From Amycolatopsis thermalba (GTDB taxonomy: Bacteria > Actinomycetota > Actinomycetes > Mycobacteriales > Pseudonocardiaceae): 38,838 nucleotides of DNA. The stretch spans positions 1 to 38,838 of the forward strand of contig NZ_PQHW01000068.1 in the NCBI RefSeq assembly GCF_003385215.1, read 5' to 3'. The notes under the pieces are model-generated. The model was given only the letters and a program-made list of their open reading frames with translations, was not told where the DNA came from and searched no databases. Positions 22,698-32,227 of the stretch are shown here, piece after piece. Within the stretch, counting starts at the first letter, position 1. Each line of letters starts with the position of its first letter. Made by a program: the position numbers and the translations under genes.

Positions 22698-25310
22698 TTG
22701 TCGCTACCGCCTTCGCTCGCCCGGGTCCGCCGGATGATCACCGACGGCTCGTGCGCCGCCCTGTCACTGGACGTCTTCGACACCATCCTGTGGCGGCGCA
22801 CCCCTCGGCCCACCGACGTGTTCGCCGTGCTGGGGGCGCGGCTCGTGCGCGACGGCCGGTGCCCGGGCTGGGTCACGCCGGCCGCGTTCCGGCGCATGCG
22901 GATCGTCGCGGAGCAGCGGGCGCGGCAGAGCGAGGAGGCGCTGGGCACCGAGGTGTCGCTGTCCGACATCTGGCAGCACATGCCGCTGCGGATCTTCGGC
23001 GCCGAGCTGCCCGAGCTGGTCCGCGCCGAGGTGACCTGCGAGCGCGACTTCACCGTGCCCGACCTCGACATCGCCGAGCTGGTCGAACTTGCCGCGAAGC
23101 ACCACGTGCCGACCGTGCTGGTGTCGGACACCTACTTCACCGAGGAGCACCTGGCCGAGCTGCTGGACCGGCCCGGCCTGGGCGCGCTGCGCGAGGCCCG
23201 GATCTTCCGCTCGCACCAGCACGGGCTGGACAAGGCGTCCGGGCTGTGGGAGATCGTCCTGGACAACCTCGGCGTGCACCCCGAGCAGGTCGTGCACATC
23301 GGGGACAACGCGGTCGCCGACATCGAGGTGCCGCGCGAGCTGGGGATCCGGACCGTGTACTACGAGCGGCTGGACGAGGAGTTCCGCGCGGTGCTGGAGC
23401 GGGAGCGCGAGCCGCTCGGCCTGGAGGACCCGCTGGGCGAGCACCTCGACACCGGCCAGGGCGACTACGGCATCACCAGCCTGCGCGCGAAGACCCTCCA
23501 GCGCGCCGACCCCGCGGCGCCGACCCCGGTCCGCACCGCGTGGCGGTACGGCGCCTCGGTGCTCGGGCCGGTGCTGACCGGGTTCGCCGAGTGGGTCGCG
23601 CTGCGCGCCCACCAGTCCGGCATCTCCGTGCTGTGGTGCCCGATGCGTGAGGGCACCCTGCTCTCCGCGCTGATCAACAACGCCGCGCAGGCACGCGGCT
23701 GGCAGGTCGAAGCCCGGCCGGTCTGGCTGTCCCGGCACGTCACCTCGCTGGCCGCGCTCGACCCGGCCGACGCGGACTCGCTGCGCCAGTTCATCGAGCA
23801 GCGCCACGGGCTCACCGTCCGCCAGCTCATGCAGGCCCTGCACCTGCGGCCGGGCGACGTGCCGCCGCTGGCCGAGATGCTGGACACCGTCCTGGACAAC
23901 GGCCGCGAGGCCGGGCTGGTCACCGACGTGCTCACCGAGACCGCCCACCTGCGCAACAAGCTGACGGTCACGGTCACCCGCATCCGCGAGCGCGTGCTCG
24001 GCGAGCTGCGCCGCGCCGGGATGCTGGACGAGCCCGAGCCGGCGCTGGTCGACCTCGGCTGGGGCGGCACGATCCAGTACTACCTGGGCAAACTGCTCGA
24101 CGTCGCCGGCATCGGCGCCCGCCCGGCCGGCTTCTACCTCGCCACCGACGACCGGTCCACCCGCGTGTACCGGGCCGGGCTGCGCATCGAGGGCTACCTG
24201 AGTCAGGGCGGGCAGCCGCCGGAGATCGCGCGGACTGTCAGCCGCAGCCCGGAGGTGCTGGAGCAATCGGTCAACGACTTCTGCGGCTCGCTGCTGGACT
24301 TCGCCGACGACGGCTCGCCCGTGCTCGGCCCGGCCTCCGACGGCGCGGACCAGCTGGCGCAGCGCCGCGCGGTCCAGGACGGCATCCGCGAGTTCCAGGC
24401 CCAGTGGAACCGCTACGCGGGCGACGGCTGGCCGGACCTGACCGGCGCCGCGCGGCACCGGCTGGCGAACATCCTGGTGTCCGCGCTGAAGGCCCCCACC
24501 ACCGCGGAGGCCGCGGTGTTCGGCAACTGGGCGCACGAGGACAACTTCGGCTCCGCGCTGATCACCCGCGTGGTGCCGGAGGACCTGGTGCCCGCGATCC
24601 CCTACCTCTCCCCCGCCGACCTGGCCGACCTGACCATGCGCGACGCGTTCTGGCCCGCCCTGCTCGCGGCCTCGGACACCCGCCTGGCCGCCGGGGCCCG
24701 CGCGCTCGCCGAGCGGCAGGTGGACGCCGACCTGTTCGAGCCGTCCGACAATCCCGCCGAGACCCGGCTGAGCTTCCGCACCGGCGACGGCGAATGGCAC
24801 GACGGGCCGCGCCGCCGGGTGCGGATCAACCACGACGGACTGTCCTTCGCGCGACTGGACTTCCGCTCGGCCGTCGTCACCGACGGTGCGGTCGCGGTGC
24901 CCGGGCGGCCCGCGCTGGTGCGGATCGACTGGGTCGAGGTGAAGGCGATCGTGCCCGGTCAGAGCGTGCCGCGGGTCGAGCGCTGGGAACACCCCGAGGA
25001 CTTCGCCGGGCTGATCCACGCCGCCTGCCGGTGGCTGGGCGGCACGCTGTTCGAGTTCGAGGCCGACGAGGGGGCGGTGTGGTTCCCGGTCGCCGCCCGG
25101 TTCGGCGCGCCGGTGACGTCCGGGCAGGTGACGGTCGCCTTCGCGATGCTGCCGAAGTCGCGCACCGGGCTGGGCGTCCACCCGCCGTCGGCGCCGCGGC
25201 TGACCCGCGTGACGAGCCGGGTGCGCGAGGAGCTGCGCACGCACGGACCGGTCGGACTGGCCACGTCGGCGGCGCGCATCGCCGTGCGGCAGCTGCGGAG
25301 CGGCAAGTGA
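22698..25310 (+). CDS. HAD-superfamily hydrolase-like protein with a large extra C-terminal region
   Basis: The protein of about 870 aa starts with a HAD phosphatase-like domain. Motif I is DVFDT (Asp25/Asp28), motif II is VSDTYF (about 142-147), a Lys follows in HGLDKASGL, and motif III is HIGDNAVADIE (about 198-208). These are the complete catalytic elements. The remaining ~600 residues (including LVDLGWGGTIQYYLGKLL near residue 455) have no fold I can name, but such long HAD proteins (COG5610-like) are usually found in polysaccharide biosynthesis clusters. I chose TTG 22698 because GGGGAG lies 6 bases upstream; GTG 22653 is an in-frame alternative. It is the first gene of a coupled operon: its TGA overlaps the next GTG (GTGA). 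It probably acts on a phosphorylated sugar or glycan intermediate. Confidence 0.8.
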   Translation: MSLPPSLARVRRMITDGSCAALSLDVFDTILWRRTPRPTDVFAVLGARLVRDGRCPGWVTPAAFRRMRIVAEQRARQSEEALGTEVSLSDIWQHMPLRIFGAELPELVRAEVTCERDFTVPDLDIAELVELAAKHHVPTVLVSDTYFTEEHLAELLDRPGLGALREARIFRSHQHGLDKASGLWEIVLDNLGVHPEQVVHIGDNAVADIEVPRELGIRTVYYERLDEEFRAVLEREREPLGLEDPLGEHLDTGQGDYGITSLRAKTLQRADPAAPTPVRTAWRYGASVLGPVLTGFAEWVALRAHQSGISVLWCPMREGTLLSALINNAAQARGWQVEARPVWLSRHVTSLAALDPADADSLRQFIEQRHGLTVRQLMQALHLRPGDVPPLAEMLDTVLDNGREAGLVTDVLTETAHLRNKLTVTVTRIRERVLGELRRAGMLDEPEPALVDLGWGGTIQYYLGKLLDVAGIGARPAGFYLATDDRSTRVYRAGLRIEGYLSQGGQPPEIARTVSRSPEVLEQSVNDFCGSLLDFADDGSPVLGPASDGADQLAQRRAVQDGIREFQAQWNRYAGDGWPDLTGAARHRLANILVSALKAPTTAEAAVFGNWAHEDNFGSALITRVVPEDLVPAIPYLSPADLADLTMRDAFWPALLAASDTRLAAGARALAERQVDADLFEPSDNPAETRLSFRTGDGEWHDGPRRRVRINHDGLSFARLDFRSAVVTDGAVAVPGRPALVRIDWVEVKAIVPGQSVPRVERWEHPEDFAGLIHAACRWLGGTLFEFEADEGAVWFPVAARFGAPVTSGQVTVAFAMLPKSRTGLGVHPPSAPRLTRVTSRVREELRTHGPVGLATSAARIAVRQLRSGK

Positions 25311-26302
25311 ACGACTACGGCACCCGCACCGACCCGCACGCGCAGGCCCGCGCGGCCCGCCAGGCGCCCCTGCTGCTGCACTCGCTGTCCTGTTTCCGGG
25401 AGATCTTCGAGGTCGTCTACGCGCACCACCCGATCTCCACGGTGGTCGAGGTCGGCGTCGAATCGGGGCAGGTCAGCGGCATCTACACGGAGCTGGGCGC
25501 CGAGGCGGTGTACTGCGTGGACCCGGCCCCGACCGACAGCCTGCGCGCCGCGCTGGCCGGCAACCCGGCCCTGCACCTGGTCGAGGACCACTCCCCGGAC
25601 GTGCTGCCGGACCTCCCGGTCGCGGACCTCTACGTGCTGGACGGCGACCACAACTACGCCACCGTGCGGGCCGAACTGGCCTGGGTGCTGGCGAACGCGC
25701 GGGACGCCGTGGTCGTGCTGCACGACCTGCTGTGGCCGTGCTCGCGACGGGACCAGTACTACCTGCCGTCCCGGCTCGCGCCGGAGGACCGCCATCCGTC
25801 CAGTTCGGAGGGTCCGACCGTGTGGCACGACGAGCTGACCCGCGCCGGATTCGTCGGCCTGGGCGCGTTCACCTGCGCTCAGGAGGCGGGCGGCGAGCGC
25901 AACGGCGTGCTCACCGCGGTCGAGGACGTGCTGACCGAGGACTGGCAGCTGGCGATGATCCCGGCGATCTTCGGCGTCGGCGTGGTGACGCGCGACGAGG
26001 AGTTGCTGGACGCGCTGCGGCCCTACCGCGACTCGCGGCTGCTCTACACGATGGAGAACAACCGCATCGCGCTCTACACCCGGTTGCTGCAGCTGCAGTA
26101 CGAAATGGTGGCGCACGCGGAGAACGCGGACACGATGGCGGAGACGATCGCGCGGCAGCGGCACGACCTCGACCAGCTCGCGGCGGAGACCGCCGACCTG
26201 CGGGCCGAGGCCGACGAGCTGCGCAGGCAGAACGAACGGCTGCGGGCGATGCTCGACGAGCGTCCCGCGACGCTCGCCGACCGCGTCCTGCGACGGCAGT
26301 GA
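25307..26302 (+). CDS. Class I SAM-dependent methyltransferase with C-terminal coiled coil
   Basis: The 331-aa protein has a Rossmann-type methyltransferase core (Methyltransf_24-like). Motif I is VVEVGVESGQVSG (46-58), a strand-2 acidic residue is Asp72 in YCVDPAP, and LYVLDGDHNYATV lies near 108-120. From about residue 270 to 322 it forms a charged heptad-rich helix, likely a coiled coil for oligomerisation. GTG 25307 overlaps the upstream stop by 4 bases, and its own stop overlaps the next GTG by 4 bases. Methyltransferases of this kind with a HAD protein and a membrane GT-C-like protein are seen in cell-surface glycan loci; the acceptor is unknown. Confidence 0.85.
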   Translation: MNDYGTRTDPHAQARAARQAPLLLHSLSCFREIFEVVYAHHPISTVVEVGVESGQVSGIYTELGAEAVYCVDPAPTDSLRAALAGNPALHLVEDHSPDVLPDLPVADLYVLDGDHNYATVRAELAWVLANARDAVVVLHDLLWPCSRRDQYYLPSRLAPEDRHPSSSEGPTVWHDELTRAGFVGLGAFTCAQEAGGERNGVLTAVEDVLTEDWQLAMIPAIFGVGVVTRDEELLDALRPYRDSRLLYTMENNRIALYTRLLQLQYEMVAHAENADTMAETIARQRHDLDQLAAETADLRAEADELRRQNERLRAMLDERPATLADRVLRRQ

Positions 26303-27651
26303 ACCGGGCTCGCACCGCGACGGTCGCGGCGAGCGTGGCCTGGGTGCTGGCCGCGACCTGGTTGCAGCTCATGCGTGGTCCCGGGCTGCGTGCGTACGAC
26401 GTGGTGTGGGCGGAGGACGGCGGTGTCTTCCTGAACCAGGCGATGCGGCATTCCTTGTGGCACAACCTGGTCACCCCGCACGCCGGGTACCTGCAGGTGG
26501 TCGCGAAGCTGGTGGCGCAGCCGGTCGCGGCGCTGCCGCCGCAGTGGGCGGCGGCCGCGCTGGCGACGGGTGCGGCGCTGGTGGTCGCGTTGATCTCGCT
26601 GCTGGTGTGGTTCCACAGTGGACGTGTGCTGCGGTCGGCCTGGGCGCGGGTACTGGTGACCGCGATCGTGCCGCTGCTGCCGCAGGCCGGGTTCGAGGTG
26701 AACGCGGCGGTCAGCGACCTGCACTGGTACCTGGCCTACGCGGCGTTCTGGGTGCTGCTCGCGCCGCCGCGATCGGTGGCCGGGCAGGTGGGTTCGGCGG
26801 CGGTGGTGGCGCTGGCGGCGCTGTCCGATCCGCTGACCGCGCTGGTGCTGCCCGCCGCGGTCGTCGGGATCGCACGGGCGCCGCGCCGGCTGGTCGCCGG
26901 CATCGCGCCGGCGGTGATGGTGGTGGCGCTGGCCGTGCAGGGCTGGGTGCACCTGACCCGCGCGGCCGGGTACCGGGCGAGCGAGACGGTGGCCGGTGAT
27001 CTGCCGTCGATCTACGGGCTGCGGGTGGTGCTGAGCGCGCTGACCGGGGACCGCCTGCTGGGGCCGGTGTACCAGGCGGCCGGGCTGGTGCTGGTGGCGG
27101 TCGTCGGCGTGGTGGTGGCGCTGGCCGTGGCGCTGCTGCTGTGGCGCGCGGACCGGGTGGCGCGGCAGGTCGCGGTGGTGGGCCTGGTGTGTTCGGTGGC
27201 GTACCTGGCGGTGCCGGTCGGGTTGCGGGGCACCGGCGGGTTCCTGGAGCGCGCGGAGTTCTCGCTGAACGGGTCGCGGTACGCGATCGTGCCGCTGCTG
27301 TTGTTCTGGGTCGCGGTGGCGGCGCTGCTGGACCGGTTGCGGCCGCGGGCGGTCGTCGGCGGCGCGGTCGCGGTGTTCCTGGGCGTGCAGGTGCTCAGCG
27401 ACTGGGCGGGTTCGAGCGTGCGCACCGGCGGCCCGTCGTGGCGCGCGTCCGTGGCCGAGGCGCGGGCCGCGTGCGCGGCACCGGTCCGTCCGCCGCAGCC
27501 GGTGCCGCTGGTGGCCGAGGAAGCGGGCCGGTACGCCGTGCCGATCTTCCCCGGACCCGACGACGTCACGATCGTCGTCGCGCCGGTGCCGCCACCCGGT
27601 GAGCCACTGCTGTTCGCGGTGGTCGTGCCGTGCACGGAGTTGCGGGACTAG
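26299..27651 (+). CDS. Polytopic membrane protein, GT-C glycosyltransferase-like
   Basis: The 450-aa protein has about 9-10 predicted membrane helices. The first loop after helix 1 contains the acidic motif VVWAEDGGVFLNQA (Glu39-Asp40) followed by PHAGYLQVVAKL. This arrangement resembles the catalytic acidic loop of GT-C-fold enzymes that use lipid-linked sugar donors on the outer face of the membrane. A hydrophilic C-terminal tail (about 375-450) is predicted outside or cytoplasmic. GTG 26299 overlaps the methyltransferase stop by 4 bases. No exact family is recognised, so the activity is inferred from topology and motif. Confidence 0.78.
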   Translation: MNRARTATVAASVAWVLAATWLQLMRGPGLRAYDVVWAEDGGVFLNQAMRHSLWHNLVTPHAGYLQVVAKLVAQPVAALPPQWAAAALATGAALVVALISLLVWFHSGRVLRSAWARVLVTAIVPLLPQAGFEVNAAVSDLHWYLAYAAFWVLLAPPRSVAGQVGSAAVVALAALSDPLTALVLPAAVVGIARAPRRLVAGIAPAVMVVALAVQGWVHLTRAAGYRASETVAGDLPSIYGLRVVLSALTGDRLLGPVYQAAGLVLVAVVGVVVALAVALLLWRADRVARQVAVVGLVCSVAYLAVPVGLRGTGGFLERAEFSLNGSRYAIVPLLLFWVAVAALLDRLRPRAVVGGAVAVFLGVQVLSDWAGSSVRTGGPSWRASVAEARAACAAPVRPPQPVPLVAEEAGRYAVPIFPGPDDVTIVVAPVPPPGEPLLFAVVVPCTELRD

Positions 27652-27731
27652 TTGTGTTGTCTGGTGAGGTTGCTTCCGCGGTGGGCTGGGGTGTGACTGC
27701 CGATGCCGGTGTGGAGTCGGGGGTAGCCGCC

Positions 27732-27759
27732 GGGCCGTGGGCGCGGTAACGCCCGGCCC
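27732..27759 (+). terminator. Probable terminator of the HAD-MT-GT-C operon
   Basis: GGGCC-gt-GGGCG (27732-27743) pairs with CGCCC-GGCCC (27750-27759) around a 6-base loop, with a two-base bulge. It lies about 80 bases after the last stop codon of the operon. It lacks a T-run, as many actinobacterial terminators do. Confidence 0.5.
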
Positions 27760-27833
27760 ACCGGGCCGGCCGCACCCTGCCCAACGGCGTTGTGGTGACA
27801 CACCGAACCCGGAGGTCCTCACCCACATCAAGA

Positions 27834-27986
27834 TCATCCAACCCGGGTCAGACCACCACCGACGTCCCCGAACACACAACTAACCTCTCTCCGCGTTCGC
27901 GAGCACCGCGTCCACCCGCACGGGCGGTCGCCCTCGGCCTGGAGCAGGCGGACGATCGCGCGGCGGGTGGGGTCGGCGAAACCCAT
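27834..27986 (-). pseudogene. Remnant of an ArsR-type regulator
   Basis: From an ATG at 27986 the minus strand encodes MGFADPTRRAIVRLLQAEGDR, the characteristic start of an ArsR/SmtB winged helix (usually ALADPTRRAIL..L). The similarity stops after about 21 residues. The rest of the 50-codon frame looks random, while another frame ends in VRVDAVLANAERG and a stop. The recognition helix is missing, so this is a decayed fragment. Confidence 0.5.
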
Positions 27987-27997
27987 CCGCACCCAGG

Positions 27998-28424
27998 CCC
28001 CACGGACCGCAGCGGCCGTACGAACCCGACGTGGCGGGTCCGGAGAACATCGACACCGGAACGGTCGCCTACGCCCCGGACGGCGGTTCCCGGTTCGGGG
28101 TGGCCATCACGTTCGACGGGCGGCGCTCGACGTCGACCGATCGCCGGTCAGCGGGGCCATCCTGGAGAACACGCTGGAACGCGTGGTGGGCGACTACCGC
28201 GAGGACTACGGCTGGGGGCTCGACGAGATCGTGCCGCCGAGCGACGTCCCGCCGCAGGACCCGCCCAGCACGTCGGCGTTCACCGTGACCTTCGGTGCCG
28301 TCCACCGGGGACACAGCTTCGTGCAGAGCTTCGCCCGCCCCGGGACCCAGGTGGCGCCGGCGTGTGGAGCGAGTACGTGACCGGCCAGACCACCCTGGTC
28401 GAGGGCACGCTGACGCGCCCGTGA
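27998..28424 (+). pseudogene. Frameshifted or decayed gene of unknown family
   Basis: Coding character moves through three plus-strand frames. The segments are PYEPDVAGPENIDTGTVAYAP to about 28115, then ALDVDRSPVSGAILENTLERV to about 28360 (continuing DYGWGLDEIVPPSD), then VWSEYVTGQTTLVEGTLTRP and a stop at 28424. Joined together they would form the last ~135 residues of one protein whose 5' end is missing. I do not recognise the family. The two shifts may be true decay or sequencing errors. With the ArsR fragment it forms a scar between the accessory operon and guaB3. Confidence 0.5.
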
Positions 28425-28433
28425 GGGGCCGGG

Positions 28434-29567
28434 TCAGCCGCGGACCGACAGGCCCACGCGCTGGAACTCCTTGAGGTCGGAGTAGCCGGTCTTGGCCATC
28501 GCGCGGCGCAGCGCTCCGAAGAGGTTGATCGCGCCCTCCGCGTCGGACGAGGGGCCGAACAGCAGCGTCTTCAGGTCCACCTCGATGTCCGGCCCGGCGG
28601 CGACCCGCGAGCGCGGCAGGTTCGGGTGGGCGGCGGCCGCGGTCCAGTACAGGCCGTGGCCGGGCGCCTCGGACGCCGCCGCCAGTGGGGCGCCCACCAC
28701 CACGGCGTCGGCGCCGCAGGCGATCGCCTTCGCGATGTCGCCCGAGCTGGTGATCCCACCGTCGGCCAGGACGTGCACGTACCGGCCGCCGGTCTCGTCC
28801 AGGTAGTCACGCCGGGCGGCGGCCGCGTCGATGATCGCGGTCGCCATCGGCACGCCGATGCCCAGCACGCGGTCGGTGCTCGTCACGCCCGGCGTGTAGC
28901 CGTGGCCGACGATCACGCCGGCCGCGCCGGTGCGCATCAGGTGCATCGCCGTGCGGTAGTCCGACACGCCACCGGCGATCACCGGGACGTCCAGGCCACC
29001 GATGAAGTCCTTGAGGTCCAGCGGATCGGCGTCGTCGTGGGCGACGTGCTCCGCGGAGATGATCGTGCCCTGCACGACCAGGATCTCGACCCCGGCCGCG
29101 ATCAGGTGCGGCGTCAGCTCGGCCGCGCGCTGCGGGCTCACCCGCGCCGCGACCGTCACCCCCGACTCGCGCACCCGCCGGATCGCCTCGGCCAGCAGCT
29201 CGGGCTGCGCCGGCGCGGAGTGCAGCTCCTGCAGGGTCCTCACCAGCGCGGTGCGGTCCTCGTCCTTCGCGGCGTCCACCAGCCGGAGCAGCGCCTGCTC
29301 GGCGTTGGCGTGCCGGGCCCACAGGCCCTCGGCGTTCAGCACGCCCAGCCCGCCCAGCTTGCCGATCCCGACCGCCGTCTCCGGCGACACCACCGCGTCA
29401 GTCGGGTGGGTGACCAGCGGGATGTCGAACCGGTAGGCGTCGATCTGCCACGCGGTGGACACGACCGCCGACGACCGGGTCCGCCGGAACGGGACGATCT
29501 CCACGTCATCGAGGTCGTACGCCCGCCGCGCGGTGCGTCCCATGCCGATCTCGACCAGATCGCGCAC
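28434..29567 (-). CDS. guaB3: GuaB3-family IMP dehydrogenase/GMP reductase-related protein
   Basis: The 377-aa protein is a (beta/alpha)8 IMPDH/GMPR-family member without CBS domains. Phosphate- and nucleotide-site motifs such as [38 protein letters not shown] and GAPLA are present. The loop that carries the catalytic Cys in IMPDH/GMPR reads GHGYTPGVTSTDRVLGIGVP (222-240) and has no Cys; the only Cys is in AIACGAD. GuaB3 of cyanobacteria has been described as a GMP reductase; whether this protein catalyses anything is unclear. It lies 74 bases downstream of guaB2, likely in one operon. Confidence 0.92.
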   Translation of the reverse strand: MRDLVEIGMGRTARRAYDLDDVEIVPFRRTRSSAVVSTAWQIDAYRFDIPLVTHPTDAVVSPETAVGIGKLGGLGVLNAEGLWARHANAEQALLRLVDAAKDEDRTALVRTLQELHSAPAQPELLAEAIRRVRESGVTVAARVSPQRAAELTPHLIAAGVEILVVQGTIISAEHVAHDDADPLDLKDFIGGLDVPVIAGGVSDYRTAMHLMRTGAAGVIVGHGYTPGVTSTDRVLGIGVPMATAIIDAAAARRDYLDETGGRYVHVLADGGITSSGDIAKAIACGADAVVVGAPLAAASEAPGHGLYWTAAAAHPNLPRSRVAAGPDIEVDLKTLLFGPSSDAEGAINLFGALRRAMAKTGYSDLKEFQRVGLSVRG

Positions 29568-29641
29568 GTCAGGTCCCTTCTCGCCGCCAGTAGTGACGGT
29601 TCATTGTCGCTAGGCCATCGGTGTGACCTGCGACCAGGGGG

Positions 29642-31183
<1,542 letters not shown>

Positions 31184-31279
31184 TCATCGATGGTATCTGG
31201 CGCCCGCGGCGGCAACCCCCGGACTGGGGCCAGACGTGACCGGGGAAACTCGCTCCCGTTTGGGGGGACGGAAAGGCCC

Positions 31280-31310
31280 TGGACAAGCGACCCGGTCGGA
31301 CAGGTACGGT
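31280..31310 (+). promoter_or_regulatory. Candidate promoter of the DUF5319 gene
   Basis: TGGACA (31280-31285) and TACGGT (31305-31310) are separated by 19 bases. The -10-like hexamer ends 7 bases before GTG 31318, consistent with a leaderless transcript. The long spacer lowers confidence in the -35. Confidence 0.4.
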
Positions 31311-31317
31311 GCGACGC

Positions 31318-31707
31318 GTGCCGCACGAAGTGTTGCCCCCCGACCCGTTCGCCGACGATCCGGACGACCCCGCCCGGGAGCTCGCCGGCTTCGGGGACGA
31401 CGAGCTGGCCGAACCGATGGACGCGCAGGCGCGCGCCGAGCTCCTGGCGGACCTGTCCGACCTGGCGGTCTACCAGGCGCTGCTGGAGCCGCGCGGGGTG
31501 CGCGGGATCGTGGTCGACTGCGGCGAATGCGATCAGCCGCACTTCCACGACTGGCACCTGCTGCGCGCGAGCCTCGAGCAGTTGCTCGCGGACGGGCGGA
31601 TGCGCCCGCACGAGCCGGCCTTCGACCCCAACCCGGCGGACTACGTGAGCTGGGACTACTGCCGCGGTTTCGCGGACGGGATCACGACAACCGAAAGCGC
31701 CTACTGA
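31318..31707 (+). CDS. DUF5319-family conserved actinobacterial protein
   Basis: The 129-aa acidic protein (MPHEVLPPDPFADDPDDPARELAGF...) matches the conserved family seen beside guaB2 in mycobacteria (Rv3412). It contains a DCGECDQPHFHDWHLL segment whose CxxC plus His residues could bind metal, and a conserved FADGITTTESAY end. No function is known. I chose GTG 31318 over GTG 31309 because 31309 overlaps the -10-like hexamer. It is divergent from guaB2 and convergent with rsdA. Confidence 0.88.
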   Translation: MPHEVLPPDPFADDPDDPARELAGFGDDELAEPMDAQARAELLADLSDLAVYQALLEPRGVRGIVVDCGECDQPHFHDWHLLRASLEQLLADGRMRPHEPAFDPNPADYVSWDYCRGFADGITTTESAY

Positions 31708-31719
31708 CCGATAGCGAGG

Positions 31720-31746
31720 AGGCCCGGCCGCGGGAGGCCGGGCCTT
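31720..31746 (+). terminator. Terminator after the DUF5319 gene
   Basis: AGGCCCGGC (31720-31728) pairs with GCCGGGCCT (31737-31745) around an 8-base loop, 12 bases after the stop codon. The 3' half plus flank (GCGGGAGGCCGG..CCTTCGCCATGTCCGG) recurs near 32049-32077 at the far end of the adjacent repeat array. Confidence 0.75.
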
Positions 31747-32178
31747 CGCCATGTCCGGGAGCGTGCAGCGCGGGGCACGTCCAGCGCGCGACAGTCCCCG
31801 GCCCCGGGACGCGGCCGCACAGCCCCGGGGCCGCCGAAGACCGGACCTTCCTCAGGTCCGGGGCTGCGGAGAGCGGCGGCGCTCCAGGCGCGTCCGGCGC
31901 ACGACGGTCCCGGCAGCGGGACGCGGCCCGCGCACAGCCCCGGGGCCGCCGAAGTCCGGGCCTTCCTCAGGACCGGATGTGCGGCGCTCCTGACACGTCC
32001 GACGCGCGACGGTCCCGGCAGCGGGACGCGGCCCCCGCAGCCCCGGGCCGCGGGAGGCCGGCCTTCGCCATGTCCGGCCCTGGATCTGCCGAGCCGTCCG
32101 GTCCACGGTCCGGCGCTGCGCTCCGGGCGGAAGGACTCCGGCGAGCCCCACCCTGCGGTTCGAGGCCAGCTCCCCCCG
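31747..32178. repeat. Gene-free GC-rich imperfect tandem repeats between convergent genes
   Basis: About 2.6 copies of an imperfect unit start at CGTCC 31778, 31891 and 31996 (periods 113 and 105). Shared elements include ACGGTCCCGGCAGCGGGACGCGGCC in units 2 and 3, and CAGCCCCGGGGCCGCCGAAG plus CCTTCCTCAG in units 1 and 2. The array is bracketed by two copies of a terminator-like motif ending CCTTCGCCATGTCCGG (31743-31758 and 32062-32077). No gene is visible in the stretch; open frames reflect GC content. It may act as a reinforced bidirectional termination region. Confidence 0.65.
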
Positions 32179-32179
32179 G

Positions 32180-32214
32180 AAACGAAGAAAGACCCGGCCG
32201 CTCCCGGCCGGGTC
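32180..32214 (-). terminator. Terminator of the sigD-rsdA operon
   Basis: GACCCGGCCG (32191-32200) and CGGCCGGGTC (32205-32214) form a perfect 10-bp stem with a 4-base loop. On the minus strand it is followed by a T-rich stretch (CTTTCTTCGTTTCC). It lies 13 bases after the rsdA stop codon. Confidence 0.85.
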
Positions 32215-32227
32215 CCTTCGCGCGTGG

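Noticed and set aside
27652..27890. Insertion sequence end or integrase attachment site after the accessory operon
   Set aside because: No transposase or integrase frame, no terminal inverted repeats and no flanking direct repeats or tRNA gene were found.
31778..32077. CRISPR array
   Set aside because: Units are over 100 bases, imperfect and not separated by unique spacers; no cas genes are present.
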